Assembly: GCA_003134555.1 (NCBI GenBank)
Contig: PLBO01000129.1
Span: 1 to 35,777 of the forward strand
Direction of reading: 5' to 3'
DNA length: 35,777 nt
DNA from: Actinomycetota bacterium
GTDB taxonomy: Bacteria; Actinomycetota; Acidimicrobiia; IMCC26256; PALSA-610
Below the pieces are notes generated by a model. The model was not told the origin of the DNA. It searched no databases and worked only from the letters and a program-made list of their open reading frames with translations. The position numbers were made by a program, and so were the translations under genes. The stretch's first letter is position 1; each line of letters opens with the position of its first letter. Below are positions 21,613 to 29,556 of the stretch, piece by piece.

Positions 21613-22925
21613 TCATCTCGGAAGTCGACGCGGATCTCGTGCAGCGACTTCGGAGCACAGTCGCGACGGAGCTCACCCGACGCGCTCGCGCCGCGGAACT
21701 CGGCGGTACCCGCCGGTTGCAACGCGACGACGAGATCGCTCTTGCACGCGAGCTGGTCAACGACGAGCTCGAACGCTTCGCGCGCGACGCGATCGCGCAA
21801 GGACACTCGGGCCTCGACTCGGCTACGGAAGAAGCGCTTGCTCAGGCGGTGTTCGATCACCTGTACCAGTTCGGTCGGCTTCAACCGCTCCTCGACGACG
21901 AGCGCATCCAAAACATCGTGGCGAACGGATGCGATCAGGTCTTCGTCGAATACGCCGACGGCACGAAGATCCCGGGCCCTCGCATCGCCGACACCGACGC
22001 CGATCTCATCGACACCCTGCGCGAGATTGGTCGTCGATACGGACTTTCGGAACGCGAGTTCAATCCGAGCCACCCGTCGCTCAACCTCCAACTTCCAGAC
22101 GGCAGCCGGCTGTTCGCCGTCGCGTGGGTGTGCGATCGGCCCGCCGTCGCGATCCGGCGCCACCGATTCATGAAGGTCTCCCTCGACGACATGGTGCGCC
22201 TCGGCGCAATCGATGTCGGATTGCAACGCTTCCTTGCGGCGGCCGTGCGCGCCCGCAAGCAAATCATCGTTGCCGGCGCAACCGGCGCCGGGAAGACCAC
22301 GATGCTGCGAGCGCTTGCCGCCGAGATTCCGGAACACGAGCGCATCGTGACGATCGAAACGGAACTCGAACTCGGTCTCGATCGATTTCCCGAACTACAT
22401 CCCGATGTCGTAGCGCTCGAAGCCCGCGAGGCGAACGTCGAAGGGGTCGGCGAAGTAACGGCCGCCGAGCTCGTCCGGATGAGTCTGCGCATGAATCCCG
22501 ACCGCGTGATCGTCGGCGAGGTGCGGGGTGAGGAGATCATCCCGATGCTCAACGCGATGAGCCAGGGAAATGACGGTTCGATGTGCACCATTCACGCCGA
22601 CTCATCGGGCACGGTCTTCAACAAGCTCGCCCTCTACGCCATGCAAGCGCCGGAGCGATTGTCGCTCGAAGCGACGAACCAGCTCGCCGCCGCCGCGATC
22701 GACCTCGTCGTGTTCATCGCCAAGTCGAGACATAGCCGGTTCGTTGCATCTATACGTCAGGTCGTCGACACCGATGGTCGTCAGGTCGTCACGAACGAAC
22801 TGTTCGCGCCCGGTCCCGACGGTCGAGCGGTTCCGGCCATCCCACTCCCCCACGATCTCGCCGACGACCTGATCGCCGAGGGCTACGACGTTCGCCATCG
22901 CGACCGACTCGTGGAGCAGTCGTGA
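21609..22925 (+). CDS. CpaF/TadA family ATPase
   Basis: 438 aa. Hexameric secretion ATPase that powers assembly of Flp-type pili from the cytoplasmic side. Motifs: Walker A GATGAGKTT at 223-231; Asp box around IVTIETELELGL; Walker B PDRVIVGEVRGEE with Glu304; His box MCTIHADSSG at 325-334. The N-terminal CpaF helical region (residues 1-90) and the N2 domain (LFAVAWVCDRPAVAIRRH) are complete, so length matches the family. ATGA overlaps the CpaE-like stop; its own stop overlaps the TadB start (GTGA). Confidence 0.96.
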   Translation: MIISEVDADLVQRLRSTVATELTRRARAAELGGTRRLQRDDEIALARELVNDELERFARDAIAQGHSGLDSATEEALAQAVFDHLYQFGRLQPLLDDERIQNIVANGCDQVFVEYADGTKIPGPRIADTDADLIDTLREIGRRYGLSEREFNPSHPSLNLQLPDGSRLFAVAWVCDRPAVAIRRHRFMKVSLDDMVRLGAIDVGLQRFLAAAVRARKQIIVAGATGAGKTTMLRALAAEIPEHERIVTIETELELGLDRFPELHPDVVALEAREANVEGVGEVTAAELVRMSLRMNPDRVIVGEVRGEEIIPMLNAMSQGNDGSMCTIHADSSGTVFNKLALYAMQAPERLSLEATNQLAAAAIDLVVFIAKSRHSRFVASIRQVVDTDGRQVVTNELFAPGPDGRAVPAIPLPHDLADDLIAEGYDVRHRDRLVEQS

Positions 22926-23770
22926 CCGCCGTCGCCGCATTCCTGGGCGCGGGCGTCGCCTTGGGTTTTCTCCTCGTCGCATCTGGACTGGAGCGGCGCG
23001 AGCCGACTGACCACCCGCCTCGGACCATCGCACAACTCTCCGACTCACGCATGAGACTCGGCCGCGCTCTCGGGCTGGCCGTTCCCGTGCTTGTCGCGAC
23101 GCGATGGCCGGTTGCCGCCATTGCTTGCGGACTCTTGGGCTGGAGCTCACCCGAGCTGCTCGGCGGACGTTCGGCGCGTGAAACGGGCGTGGCACGAACC
23201 GAGGCGATTGCGTCCTGGACCGAGATGCTGCGCGACACCATCGCTGCGGCACACGGACTGGAGGCGGCGATCGCGGCGACGTCGCCCGTCGCGCCCGAAC
23301 CGATCCGGCGCGAGGTCCTCGCGTTGTCGACCGCCATCGAGCGCGAACCCCTCTCGAGAGCACTACGCAGGCTCGCGGACGACTTGGCGCATCCGATCGC
23401 CGACCTCGTCGTCGCGTCGCTGAGTGTCGCGGCCACAGAGTCCGTACGCGAGCTGACCGACCTCCTGGGCACGCTCGCGCAAGCGGCCCGCGACGAAGCC
23501 GCGATGCAGCTCCGCATCGAGGCGGCCCGCGCCCGAATGCGCACCGCGGTCCGGGTGATCACCGGTTGTACCGTCCTCACGGCCGTCGGCCTCGTCGTCC
23601 TGAACCCGTCCTACGTGACGTCGTACTCGAGCGCGCTCGGCCAGACGACGCTCGCACTCATCTCGATCTGCTGGGGCTTTGCGCTCTGGTGGCTCGCGCG
23701 TATGAGCCGGTTCCGGTCGCCGGAACGCTTCCTCATCGGTGACGCGTCAACCGCGGGAGCACGAGCGTGA
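22922..23770 (+). CDS. TadB-like inner-membrane platform protein
   Basis: 282 aa, GTG start overlapping the CpaF stop. An N-terminal membrane helix, a cytoplasmic type II secretion F-like domain (EMLRDTIAAAHGLEAAIAAT ... LVVASLSVAATESVRELTDL), and two C-terminal membrane helices (VITGCTVLTAVGLVVLNP and TLALISICWGFALWWLARM) give the T2SSF/TadB layout. It forms the membrane base above the CpaF ATPase with TadC. Family assignment follows the domain pattern and its position between cpaF and tadC. Confidence 0.9.
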   Translation: MTAVAAFLGAGVALGFLLVASGLERREPTDHPPRTIAQLSDSRMRLGRALGLAVPVLVATRWPVAAIACGLLGWSSPELLGGRSARETGVARTEAIASWTEMLRDTIAAAHGLEAAIAATSPVAPEPIRREVLALSTAIEREPLSRALRRLADDLAHPIADLVVASLSVAATESVRELTDLLGTLAQAARDEAAMQLRIEAARARMRTAVRVITGCTVLTAVGLVVLNPSYVTSYSSALGQTTLALISICWGFALWWLARMSRFRSPERFLIGDASTAGARA

Positions 23771-24654
23771 ACCTCGTGCTGCTCCTCGGCGCCGGCACGG
23801 GCATCGGCCTGATGGTGCTGATCTCGGGACTCATCCCGGCTCGCCCCGCGCTCTCCGACGCGCTCGCAAACCTGCATCGCCCACGCGCCGGTCAGATCGA
23901 GCTTTCCGATGGCGGCGTCCTCGTCGGCCTCGTCGGCCGCCCGATTGCGCGCTCGGGTGCCGGCAGGCAACTCGTTCGGAGGCTCGCGCCTGACCTGCGT
24001 GCCACCTCGCAATCCGCCGACGCGCTGATCGCCCGCCAAACTCTGTGCGCGCTCGCCGGACTGCTGTGGGCGCCCGCGACCGCCGTGTTGATGATGGCCG
24101 GCGGCGTCTCGGTGTCCCTCATCCTCCCGGTGTGGATCTCGCTCGTCCTCGCCGCGGCTGGCGCGCTCCTCCCCCTGCTCTCACTGAAGATGTTGGCCGC
24201 CGAACGTCGCCGCGCGTTCCGCCATGCATTGGGATGCTTTCTCGACCTGGTTGCGGTGCGACTTGCGGGCGGCGCGGGGATCGAGAGTGCTCTCGAACTG
24301 AGCGCGGCAAGCGGTCAGGGTTGGGCCTTCTCCGAACTCCGCCAAGCACTTTCGGAAGCGCGGCTGATGGGCGAGCCGCCGTGGGCCGGACTCGACCGGC
24401 TCGGCTCGCAGCTCCAGATCAGTGAGCTCAACGAACTCGCGGCGAGCGTCGCACTCGCGGGCGACGAGGGAGCGCGCGTGCGTGGCTCCATCGCAGCCAA
24501 GGCCCGCGCGATCCGGATACGTGGTCTCGCAGATGCCGAAAGCGTCGCGCAGGCGGCGAGCGAACGTATGTCTCTGCCCATCGTCCTTCTGATGGTGGGG
24601 TTCGTCATCTTCCTCGGCTACCCGGCCGTCAACCAGGTTCTCACCGGTCTCTGA
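23767..24654 (+). CDS. TadC-like inner-membrane platform protein
   Basis: 295 aa, GTG start overlapping the tadB stop. Membrane helices lie near the start (LVLLLGAGTGIGLMVLISGL), mid-protein (two: MMAGGVSVSLILPVWISLVL and AGALLPLLSL) and at the end (LPIVLLMVGFVIFLGYP). Between them is a T2SSF domain (FLDLVAVRLAGGAGIESALE, VALAGDEGARVRGSIAAKAR). It pairs with TadB to form the pilus assembly platform. Length and topology are normal for the family. Confidence 0.9.
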   Translation: MNLVLLLGAGTGIGLMVLISGLIPARPALSDALANLHRPRAGQIELSDGGVLVGLVGRPIARSGAGRQLVRRLAPDLRATSQSADALIARQTLCALAGLLWAPATAVLMMAGGVSVSLILPVWISLVLAAAGALLPLLSLKMLAAERRRAFRHALGCFLDLVAVRLAGGAGIESALELSAASGQGWAFSELRQALSEARLMGEPPWAGLDRLGSQLQISELNELAASVALAGDEGARVRGSIAAKARAIRIRGLADAESVAQAASERMSLPIVLLMVGFVIFLGYPAVNQVLTGL

Positions 24655-24679
24655 CCGCACGCTGAAAGGACTACCGCCC

Positions 24680-24880
24680 GTGAACGAGCTCACCTTCTTT
24701 TCGGTACTCGTACCGATCTTGAGAGCACGCTGGGACGCCGCTCGGCTCGACGAACGCGGCGAGGTCACCGAGAAGGTGATCATCGTCGCGATCTTCGCGG
24801 CGCTGGCGATTGCGGCCGGCGCGATCATCGTCACCAAGGTGACGGCCAAGGCGAACTCGATCCCCACCGACGGACCGTGA
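24680..24880 (+). CDS. Short Flp/TadE-like pilin candidate
   Basis: 66 aa, GTG start at 24680 with AAAGGA about nine bases upstream. A charged N-terminus of about 28 residues ends in RGEVTEKV and is followed by one hydrophobic helix (IIVAIFAALAIAAGAIIV) and a short tail. Flp pilins have this layout, with cleavage at Gly before a Glu+5-containing helix; G/EVTEK is a plausible site with Glu close to the helix, though E5 spacing differs. It is the best candidate for the major pilin here. The stop overlaps the next TadE start (GTGA). Confidence 0.7.
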   Translation: MNELTFFSVLVPILRARWDAARLDERGEVTEKVIIVAIFAALAIAAGAIIVTKVTAKANSIPTDGP

Positions 24881-25269
24881 TAAGTGTCGGCGCCCGCGAC
24901 CAACGCGGTGACGCAACGGTTGAGGCGGTGCTGGTTACTCCCGTACTCATCTTCCTGATCATGCTCGTGATCCAGTTCGGTCTCTGGTATCACGCTTCGC
25001 ACGTTGCCGAAGCCGCCGCGCAAGAAGGTGCGAGTGCGGCACGAGTCGAATCGGCGACCGCCGACGACGGTCGTGCGCGTGCGCAAGAGTTCATGACGAG
25101 CGCTGCGCCCGAACTCGTCAACGGCCTCACAGTTACGGCGACGCGCGATGCCGATGTCGCTCGGGTCGAGGTCGACGGAACTATCCACTCTCTGCTTCCC
25201 GGCTTCACCCTTCACGTCCACGGGCAGGCCCAGAGCCCCGTCGAACGATTCCGACCCGACCAACCGTGA
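24877..25269 (+). CDS. TadE-like pseudopilin
   Basis: 130 aa. QRGDATVEAVLVTPVLIFLI carries the TadE hallmark: Gly, then Ala-Thr-Val-Glu before a hydrophobic helix, continuing MLVIQFGLWYHASHVAEAAA. The C-terminal region is a small exterior domain. Minor pilins of this type are cleaved by a prepilin peptidase (none encoded in the window) and prime or decorate the pilus. GTG start inside the previous stop. Confidence 0.88.
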   Translation: MISVGARDQRGDATVEAVLVTPVLIFLIMLVIQFGLWYHASHVAEAAAQEGASAARVESATADDGRARAQEFMTSAAPELVNGLTVTATRDADVARVEVDGTIHSLLPGFTLHVHGQAQSPVERFRPDQP

Positions 25270-25688
25270 AAGTTGCTCGGAACCGCGGCGAACGAGGCTC
25301 TGCTACGACCGAGCTCGTTCTGATCACCCCAGTGTTGATCGTCGTGTTGCTTTTCGTCGTCGCGCTGGGGCGGATCGCCTCGTCGCGCAGTGAGGTCGAG
25401 TCCGCGGCGCGTGACGTGGCGAGAGAGGCCGCCAACGCACGTTCCGTCACGGAAGCGGTCGCGGGCAGCGACACGGCCGCGCGCGGCGACCTCCACGAGG
25501 GCGGTGTCACTTGCAGAGCGCTGGCAGTCGTTCTCGATACCACCGACTTCCGGGCCGGCGGCACAGTGACTGCCACCGTCTCGTGCTCGGTCGCACTGCA
25601 GGACCTCGTCGGCCTCGGTCTGCCGGCATCGAGAACGATCACGGCACGATTCACCGCTCCGATCGACGTCTACCGGGCAGTGTCGTGA
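25266..25688 (+). CDS. Second TadE-like pseudopilin
   Basis: 140 aa. RGSATTELVLITPVLIVVLL shows the same hallmark as the preceding TadE, followed by a helix and a two-cysteine exterior domain (VTCRALAVVLDTTDF, TVTATVSCSVALQ). GTG overlaps the preceding stop by four bases. Tandem TadE genes that differ in their exterior domains suggest two minor pilins with separate roles. Confidence 0.87.
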   Translation: MKVARNRGERGSATTELVLITPVLIVVLLFVVALGRIASSRSEVESAARDVAREAANARSVTEAVAGSDTAARGDLHEGGVTCRALAVVLDTTDFRAGGTVTATVSCSVALQDLVGLGLPASRTITARFTAPIDVYRAVS

Positions 25689-26101
25689 CCCCTGTCGACG
25701 AGCGAGGGACGGTCACGGTCTTCGTGGTGAGCTTCATGCTCGCCTTGCTCCTCGTCGCCGGACTCGTGTTCGACGGCGGCAATGTTCTCGCCGCGCGGCG
25801 CGAGGCTGCGAACGTCGCGGAGTCTGCCGCTCGCGCCGGCGCACAAGCACTCGACACCGGGGCAGCGCGCGCCTCCGGAGGCGCACAGCTCGACGGGTCG
25901 TCCGCCGTGCTTCGTGCCGAGAACTATCTGACGCAGACGGGCTACGAGGGCACGGCGTCGGTAGATGGCGACCAGGTACTCGTCGAAGTGACGATCACTC
26001 GCCGCATGTTCCTGCTCGGACTCGCCGGCCGGACGAGCATGACGGTCCACGGTCGAGGGCAGGCGCACGGAGTCCGGGCCGTCGAGCAGGAAGGCAACTG
26101 A
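25685..26101 (+). CDS. TadG-like (Tad/Flp) protein
   Basis: 138 aa from GTG 25685 overlapping the previous stop. RGTVTVFVVSFMLALLLVAG, then VFDGGNVLAARREAANVAES, is the N-terminal signature of the Tad/TadG helicase-like-named family pfam Tad (membrane helix followed by D-x-G-x-x-L-A-x-R). The remaining 80 residues form a small beta domain and no von Willebrand A domain is present, so it is a short TadG. Function: envelope part of the pilus system. Confidence 0.85.
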   Translation: MTPVDERGTVTVFVVSFMLALLLVAGLVFDGGNVLAARREAANVAESAARAGAQALDTGAARASGGAQLDGSSAVLRAENYLTQTGYEGTASVDGDQVLVEVTITRRMFLLGLAGRTSMTVHGRGQAHGVRAVEQEGN

Positions 26102-26105
26102 AGCG

Positions 26106-28871
26106 ATGCGATCCGCTTCGCGCTTGCGGCGCGTAACTACGGGTGTCGGCTCCCTCGCCACGCTGATAGCCCTCGCGGTGGGTGTGCCATTGGCGCTCTC
26201 GAGACTTGCGGGCCTGCCTCTGCCGAGCGCTCTTCCATCGCTTCACGACATCACGCACGCCCTGTCGCGCAACGAGATCTCGGACTCGACACTGATCAAG
26301 GCACTCGCTCTTGTTGGTTGGTTCGCCTGGGCGCAGATCGCCGCATCGATCCTCGTCGAGTCGATCGCATGGGCACGAGGAACTGCGGCGCCGCGGCTGC
26401 GATTCGCGGGGATCGCGCAGCCCGCGATGTGCAAGCTGATCACGTCGGCCGCGTTGCTCGTCAGCAGCGTCCACGTGCCGAGCGCAGCGCCCCTCGTGAG
26501 TGGAAGGCAGCTGGCTCCGGCGGTCACGCTTCCCGTTTCGGTGGAGATGCCGCCGACGCTGCTCGTGCGTGCCGACCTACCCGTGCGCACGGACGCCACG
26601 ACTCGAACTGCCGCTACGAAGAAGACCTACACCGTCGTGCGCTACGACACGCTCTGGGGACTTGCGGAGAAACACCTCGGTGACCCGCTGCGTTGGCGCG
26701 AGATCTTCGAGCTCAACATCGGAAAGGGTCAACCTGACGGCCGCTCGCTCGAGGATCCAAAACTCATCATTCCGGGCTGGGTACTGACGATGCCGGCGAA
26801 CGCAACCGGAGTGAGCGAGGAGACGGCGGTACCCGCGCTGGTCACAACTCCGTCGGCACCTGTCGTCACACATCACGCACCGCCCCACCATCCCCCTCCG
26901 ACGGTCACACCATCGACCACAGTTCCGCCCACCTCGCCCGCACTACCACCACCGGCACCGACGCTTTCCCGTCCGCGCCATCCTTCCGAGCACCACTCGG
27001 AACGCGGGATCGATCCTGCGCTCCTCGTCGGCGGCGGACTTGCGGCCGCGTCGCTCGTCGCATTACTCGACCGGCTACGCCGCGTGCAGCGACGCAGGCG
27101 TCGCGCCGGCCAACCGATCCCTGCAACCAAACCCGATCTCGAACAGGTGGAGTGTCGGCTGCGCAGCGCTGCAGATCTCGCCGACGCTGAACTCCTCGAT
27201 CTCGCATTGCGAGCCTTCGGTTCGGGCCTTGCGACCAGCAACTCCGCGCCTCCCGCGATTCTCGCGGTGCGCATCGGCGGCGGCCAGGTCGAGATCCTCT
27301 GCGACCGCGCGCCCGACCGGCCACCGGTCGGTTTTCGCGCGACCGATGACGCACGCGGCTGGATCACCGATCCCGATTTGAGCATCGATGATCTTCGCTC
27401 GCTCGGCTCGGGCGCGTGCGCTCCGCTCCCGGCACTCGTCGCGCTCGGCGACATCGATGGCGGTCGCTTGCTCGTCGATGTCGAGGCCACGGGCACGCTG
27501 ACGGTCGATGGCTCTCCCGAACAGGTCAGCGCATTCATACGACGCCTCACAGTCGAGCTCGCGACAAGCACGTGGGCGGACCACGTCGACGTGCTCGCGG
27601 TTGGTGTCACGGACATCGACATCATCGGCGCACAGCGCGTGACGCACTTCCCGGATATCGATGCTGCAATCGACGATCTCGAAGCGGCGTCGCTCACCTT
27701 CGCCGCCGCCCTTGCATCCGCCCGCTGCGAGCGCACCTTCGAAGCGCGCGTGTCGGAGTACCCCGACGATGGTTGGATCCCGACGATCCTCGTGTGTACC
27801 GAACCCGTCGGACCTGACGTGCTCGCGCGCATTCGCGAGATCACGGGCGACGGCGGACGCGGCGCGGCCGGGGTCGTCTACTCGCACATTCCAGCCACGT
27901 GGCACGCTTCGCTCACCGACACCGAGGTCCTGTTATCGCCTCTCGGCTTCCGGGTCACTCCCGCATTACTCGATCTTGCGACTGCAACCGCAGTCGACGA
28001 GTTGTTCACCGACGTCGCCGTCGAGGGACCGGAGGACGCTCTCGATCTCACGACCGCCGAAGACGTGGCTATCGAAGTCGGCGCGACGGAACCGTACGTT
28101 GACCGGCCGTTCGAAGTCGAAATCCGCGTGCTCGGCCCGATCGAGATCGTCGGCGCCAGGAGTCCACTCGAGCGACGTCGATGCATCGAGATGGTCGCCT
28201 ATCTCGCGCTGCATCCGAATGGAGCGGACGACGAGCGCCTCAAGACCGTGTTGTGGTTCGACCGCACACCGACGACGTCGACGTTCAACACGACAGTCTC
28301 GACAGCCCGCAGCCGACTCGGGCACGCGAGCGACGGGTCCCCACACTTCCCACACCTCGCGTCAACCGGCGGCGTGTACAAAGTCGGGCCACTGGTCACC
28401 ACCGACCTCGCCCGATTCGAGGCCCGCGTCGCGCACGCACGGCGCTGCGTGCCGTATGCCGCGATCGAAACGCTCTGCTCCGCGCTGGAACTCGTTCGCG
28501 GCAAGCAATTCGAAGGCGCACGCGGCTACGAATGGGCGTACAGCGAGGCACTCATCGCGAACACCGAGGCGAAGATCGCCGACGCCGCGCATCAGCTGGC
28601 GAAGCTCTACCTCGATGCGGGGAATCCGCAGGAGGCGACCAAGGCGGCCATGCGAGGCCTGGTCGCCGCGCCCGCCGACGAGATCCTCTACCGCGACCGC
28701 ATGCTCGCGTTCGACCTCGCCGGCAATCCCGCCGGCGTCGAATCAGTGATGGATGAACTGTGCGAAGTCGTCGAAGCACTCGAACCCTACGACGAGCTTC
28801 ACCCCGAAACGCTTGCGCTGTACCAACGCATCAGTCATCGCAAGCGAAAGGGAGCTCTCGACGTTCGATAG
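26106..28871 (+). CDS. Membrane LysM protein fused to a BTAD/SARP-like regulatory domain
   Basis: 921 aa. N-terminal membrane helices lie at about 13-33 and 62-88. A LysM domain occupies about 174-230 (TYTVVRYDTLWGLAEKHLGD then NIGKGQPDG and LIIPGWVLTMP) and should bind peptidoglycan. A Pro/His/Thr-rich linker (about 245-300) leads to another membrane helix at about 304-323. A large cytoplasmic part ends with an OmpR-like winged helix plus BTAD tetratricopeptide domain (about 667-915: RVLGPIEIVGARSPLERRRC, AYLALHPNGADDERL, TFNTTVSTARSRLG, CSALELVRGKQFEG). It thus joins a wall-binding sensor to a SARP-like output in one chain. It is the last gene of the Tad operon, five bases after the tadG-like stop. 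Confidence 0.88.
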   Translation: MRSASRLRRVTTGVGSLATLIALAVGVPLALSRLAGLPLPSALPSLHDITHALSRNEISDSTLIKALALVGWFAWAQIAASILVESIAWARGTAAPRLRFAGIAQPAMCKLITSAALLVSSVHVPSAAPLVSGRQLAPAVTLPVSVEMPPTLLVRADLPVRTDATTRTAATKKTYTVVRYDTLWGLAEKHLGDPLRWREIFELNIGKGQPDGRSLEDPKLIIPGWVLTMPANATGVSEETAVPALVTTPSAPVVTHHAPPHHPPPTVTPSTTVPPTSPALPPPAPTLSRPRHPSEHHSERGIDPALLVGGGLAAASLVALLDRLRRVQRRRRRAGQPIPATKPDLEQVECRLRSAADLADAELLDLALRAFGSGLATSNSAPPAILAVRIGGGQVEILCDRAPDRPPVGFRATDDARGWITDPDLSIDDLRSLGSGACAPLPALVALGDIDGGRLLVDVEATGTLTVDGSPEQVSAFIRRLTVELATSTWADHVDVLAVGVTDIDIIGAQRVTHFPDIDAAIDDLEAASLTFAAALASARCERTFEARVSEYPDDGWIPTILVCTEPVGPDVLARIREITGDGGRGAAGVVYSHIPATWHASLTDTEVLLSPLGFRVTPALLDLATATAVDELFTDVAVEGPEDALDLTTAEDVAIEVGATEPYVDRPFEVEIRVLGPIEIVGARSPLERRRCIEMVAYLALHPNGADDERLKTVLWFDRTPTTSTFNTTVSTARSRLGHASDGSPHFPHLASTGGVYKVGPLVTTDLARFEARVAHARRCVPYAAIETLCSALELVRGKQFEGARGYEWAYSEALIANTEAKIADAAHQLAKLYLDAGNPQEATKAAMRGLVAAPADEILYRDRMLAFDLAGNPAGVESVMDELCEVVEALEPYDELHPETLALYQRISHRKRKGALDVR

Positions 28872-29497
28872 GTCTGCTTGAACTGACGTCGCCGCGATCG
28901 CGACCAGCGGCGGCCGAAGAGCGCGAGCACGACGCAGTACTGGCAGAGCTGCGCTTCGGCGTCGGCGTCTAAGGCACTTGCGCACGGGGATGTCCTCGCG
29001 ACGAAATTGTCGAGCGCCTCCGCGAATCACGGATACGCGCTGCGCTCGCCTACGCAGTACATGATGCGCTCGGCGGTCACCCGCACGTTGGCGTACTCGC
29101 CCTTGTAGGACGCAGCGTCGCGCGGCGTCGTGTGCCGCACGTACCCGTCCAATGCTGCGGTGAGCCGGGCGGCGCCTGCCGCGGCGACGAAATCGGCAGC
29201 GGGTGTGGCGTCGAAGTAGTAGCGCAGGCGGTAGTCGAACGCGGTTCCGAGCGTGCCCGCATCCGAGACCGCGCAACGTCTCGGCACCACTGTCGGTCCA
29301 AGAGCACGCCACTGGGCACGCAACGGCTTGAGGTTCGCGAAGCGCGCTTTGAACCATGCCCGAGTCGGGCTGCCCATCTCCTTCAGCAAGCTCGTGAGCG
29401 ACACTGGGCGACCGTACAACCCGGCTGCGACAACGAGCGAGGAGATCTTGCGGGCCCGAATCGACTGAGACGACCCGCCTCGAGCGCGGTGTCGCAC
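28835..29497 (-). pseudogene. Uncharacterised gene with an in-frame TGA
   Basis: The first reading stops at 29027 (156 aa) after ANVRVTAERIMYCVGERSAY-P. The same frame remains coding-like beyond the TGA: FAEALDNFVARTSPCASALD, then ADAEAQLCQYCVVLALFGRR, until a TGA at 28835. TGG to TGA (Trp to stop) would restore one protein of about 220 aa. The front part (VSLTSLLKEMGSPTRAWFKA, LGTAFDYRLRYYFDATPAAD) looks like a conserved soluble protein but I cannot name the family. Start GTG 29497 is uncertain. The tail overlaps the 3' end of the LysM-BTAD gene by 37 bases. Upstream it is divergent from jetA, separated by 59 bases. Confidence 0.6.
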
Positions 29498-29556
29498 CTC
29501 CCGCGTACCCTTTGTTGCCCGGGGCCGGCCAGTCCTAGCAGAAGGAGTCGTGCTCG

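Noticed and set aside
21099-22337. Long minus-strand frame of 412 codons
   Set aside because: It mirrors the cpaE-like and cpaF genes, is Arg/Ser-rich and has no motif; it is a high-GC antisense shadow.
28835-29497. TGA read as selenocysteine or Trp by recoding
   Set aside because: No selenocysteine insertion hairpin was recognised, and other genes here use TGA as the normal stop, so a nonsense mutation is simpler.
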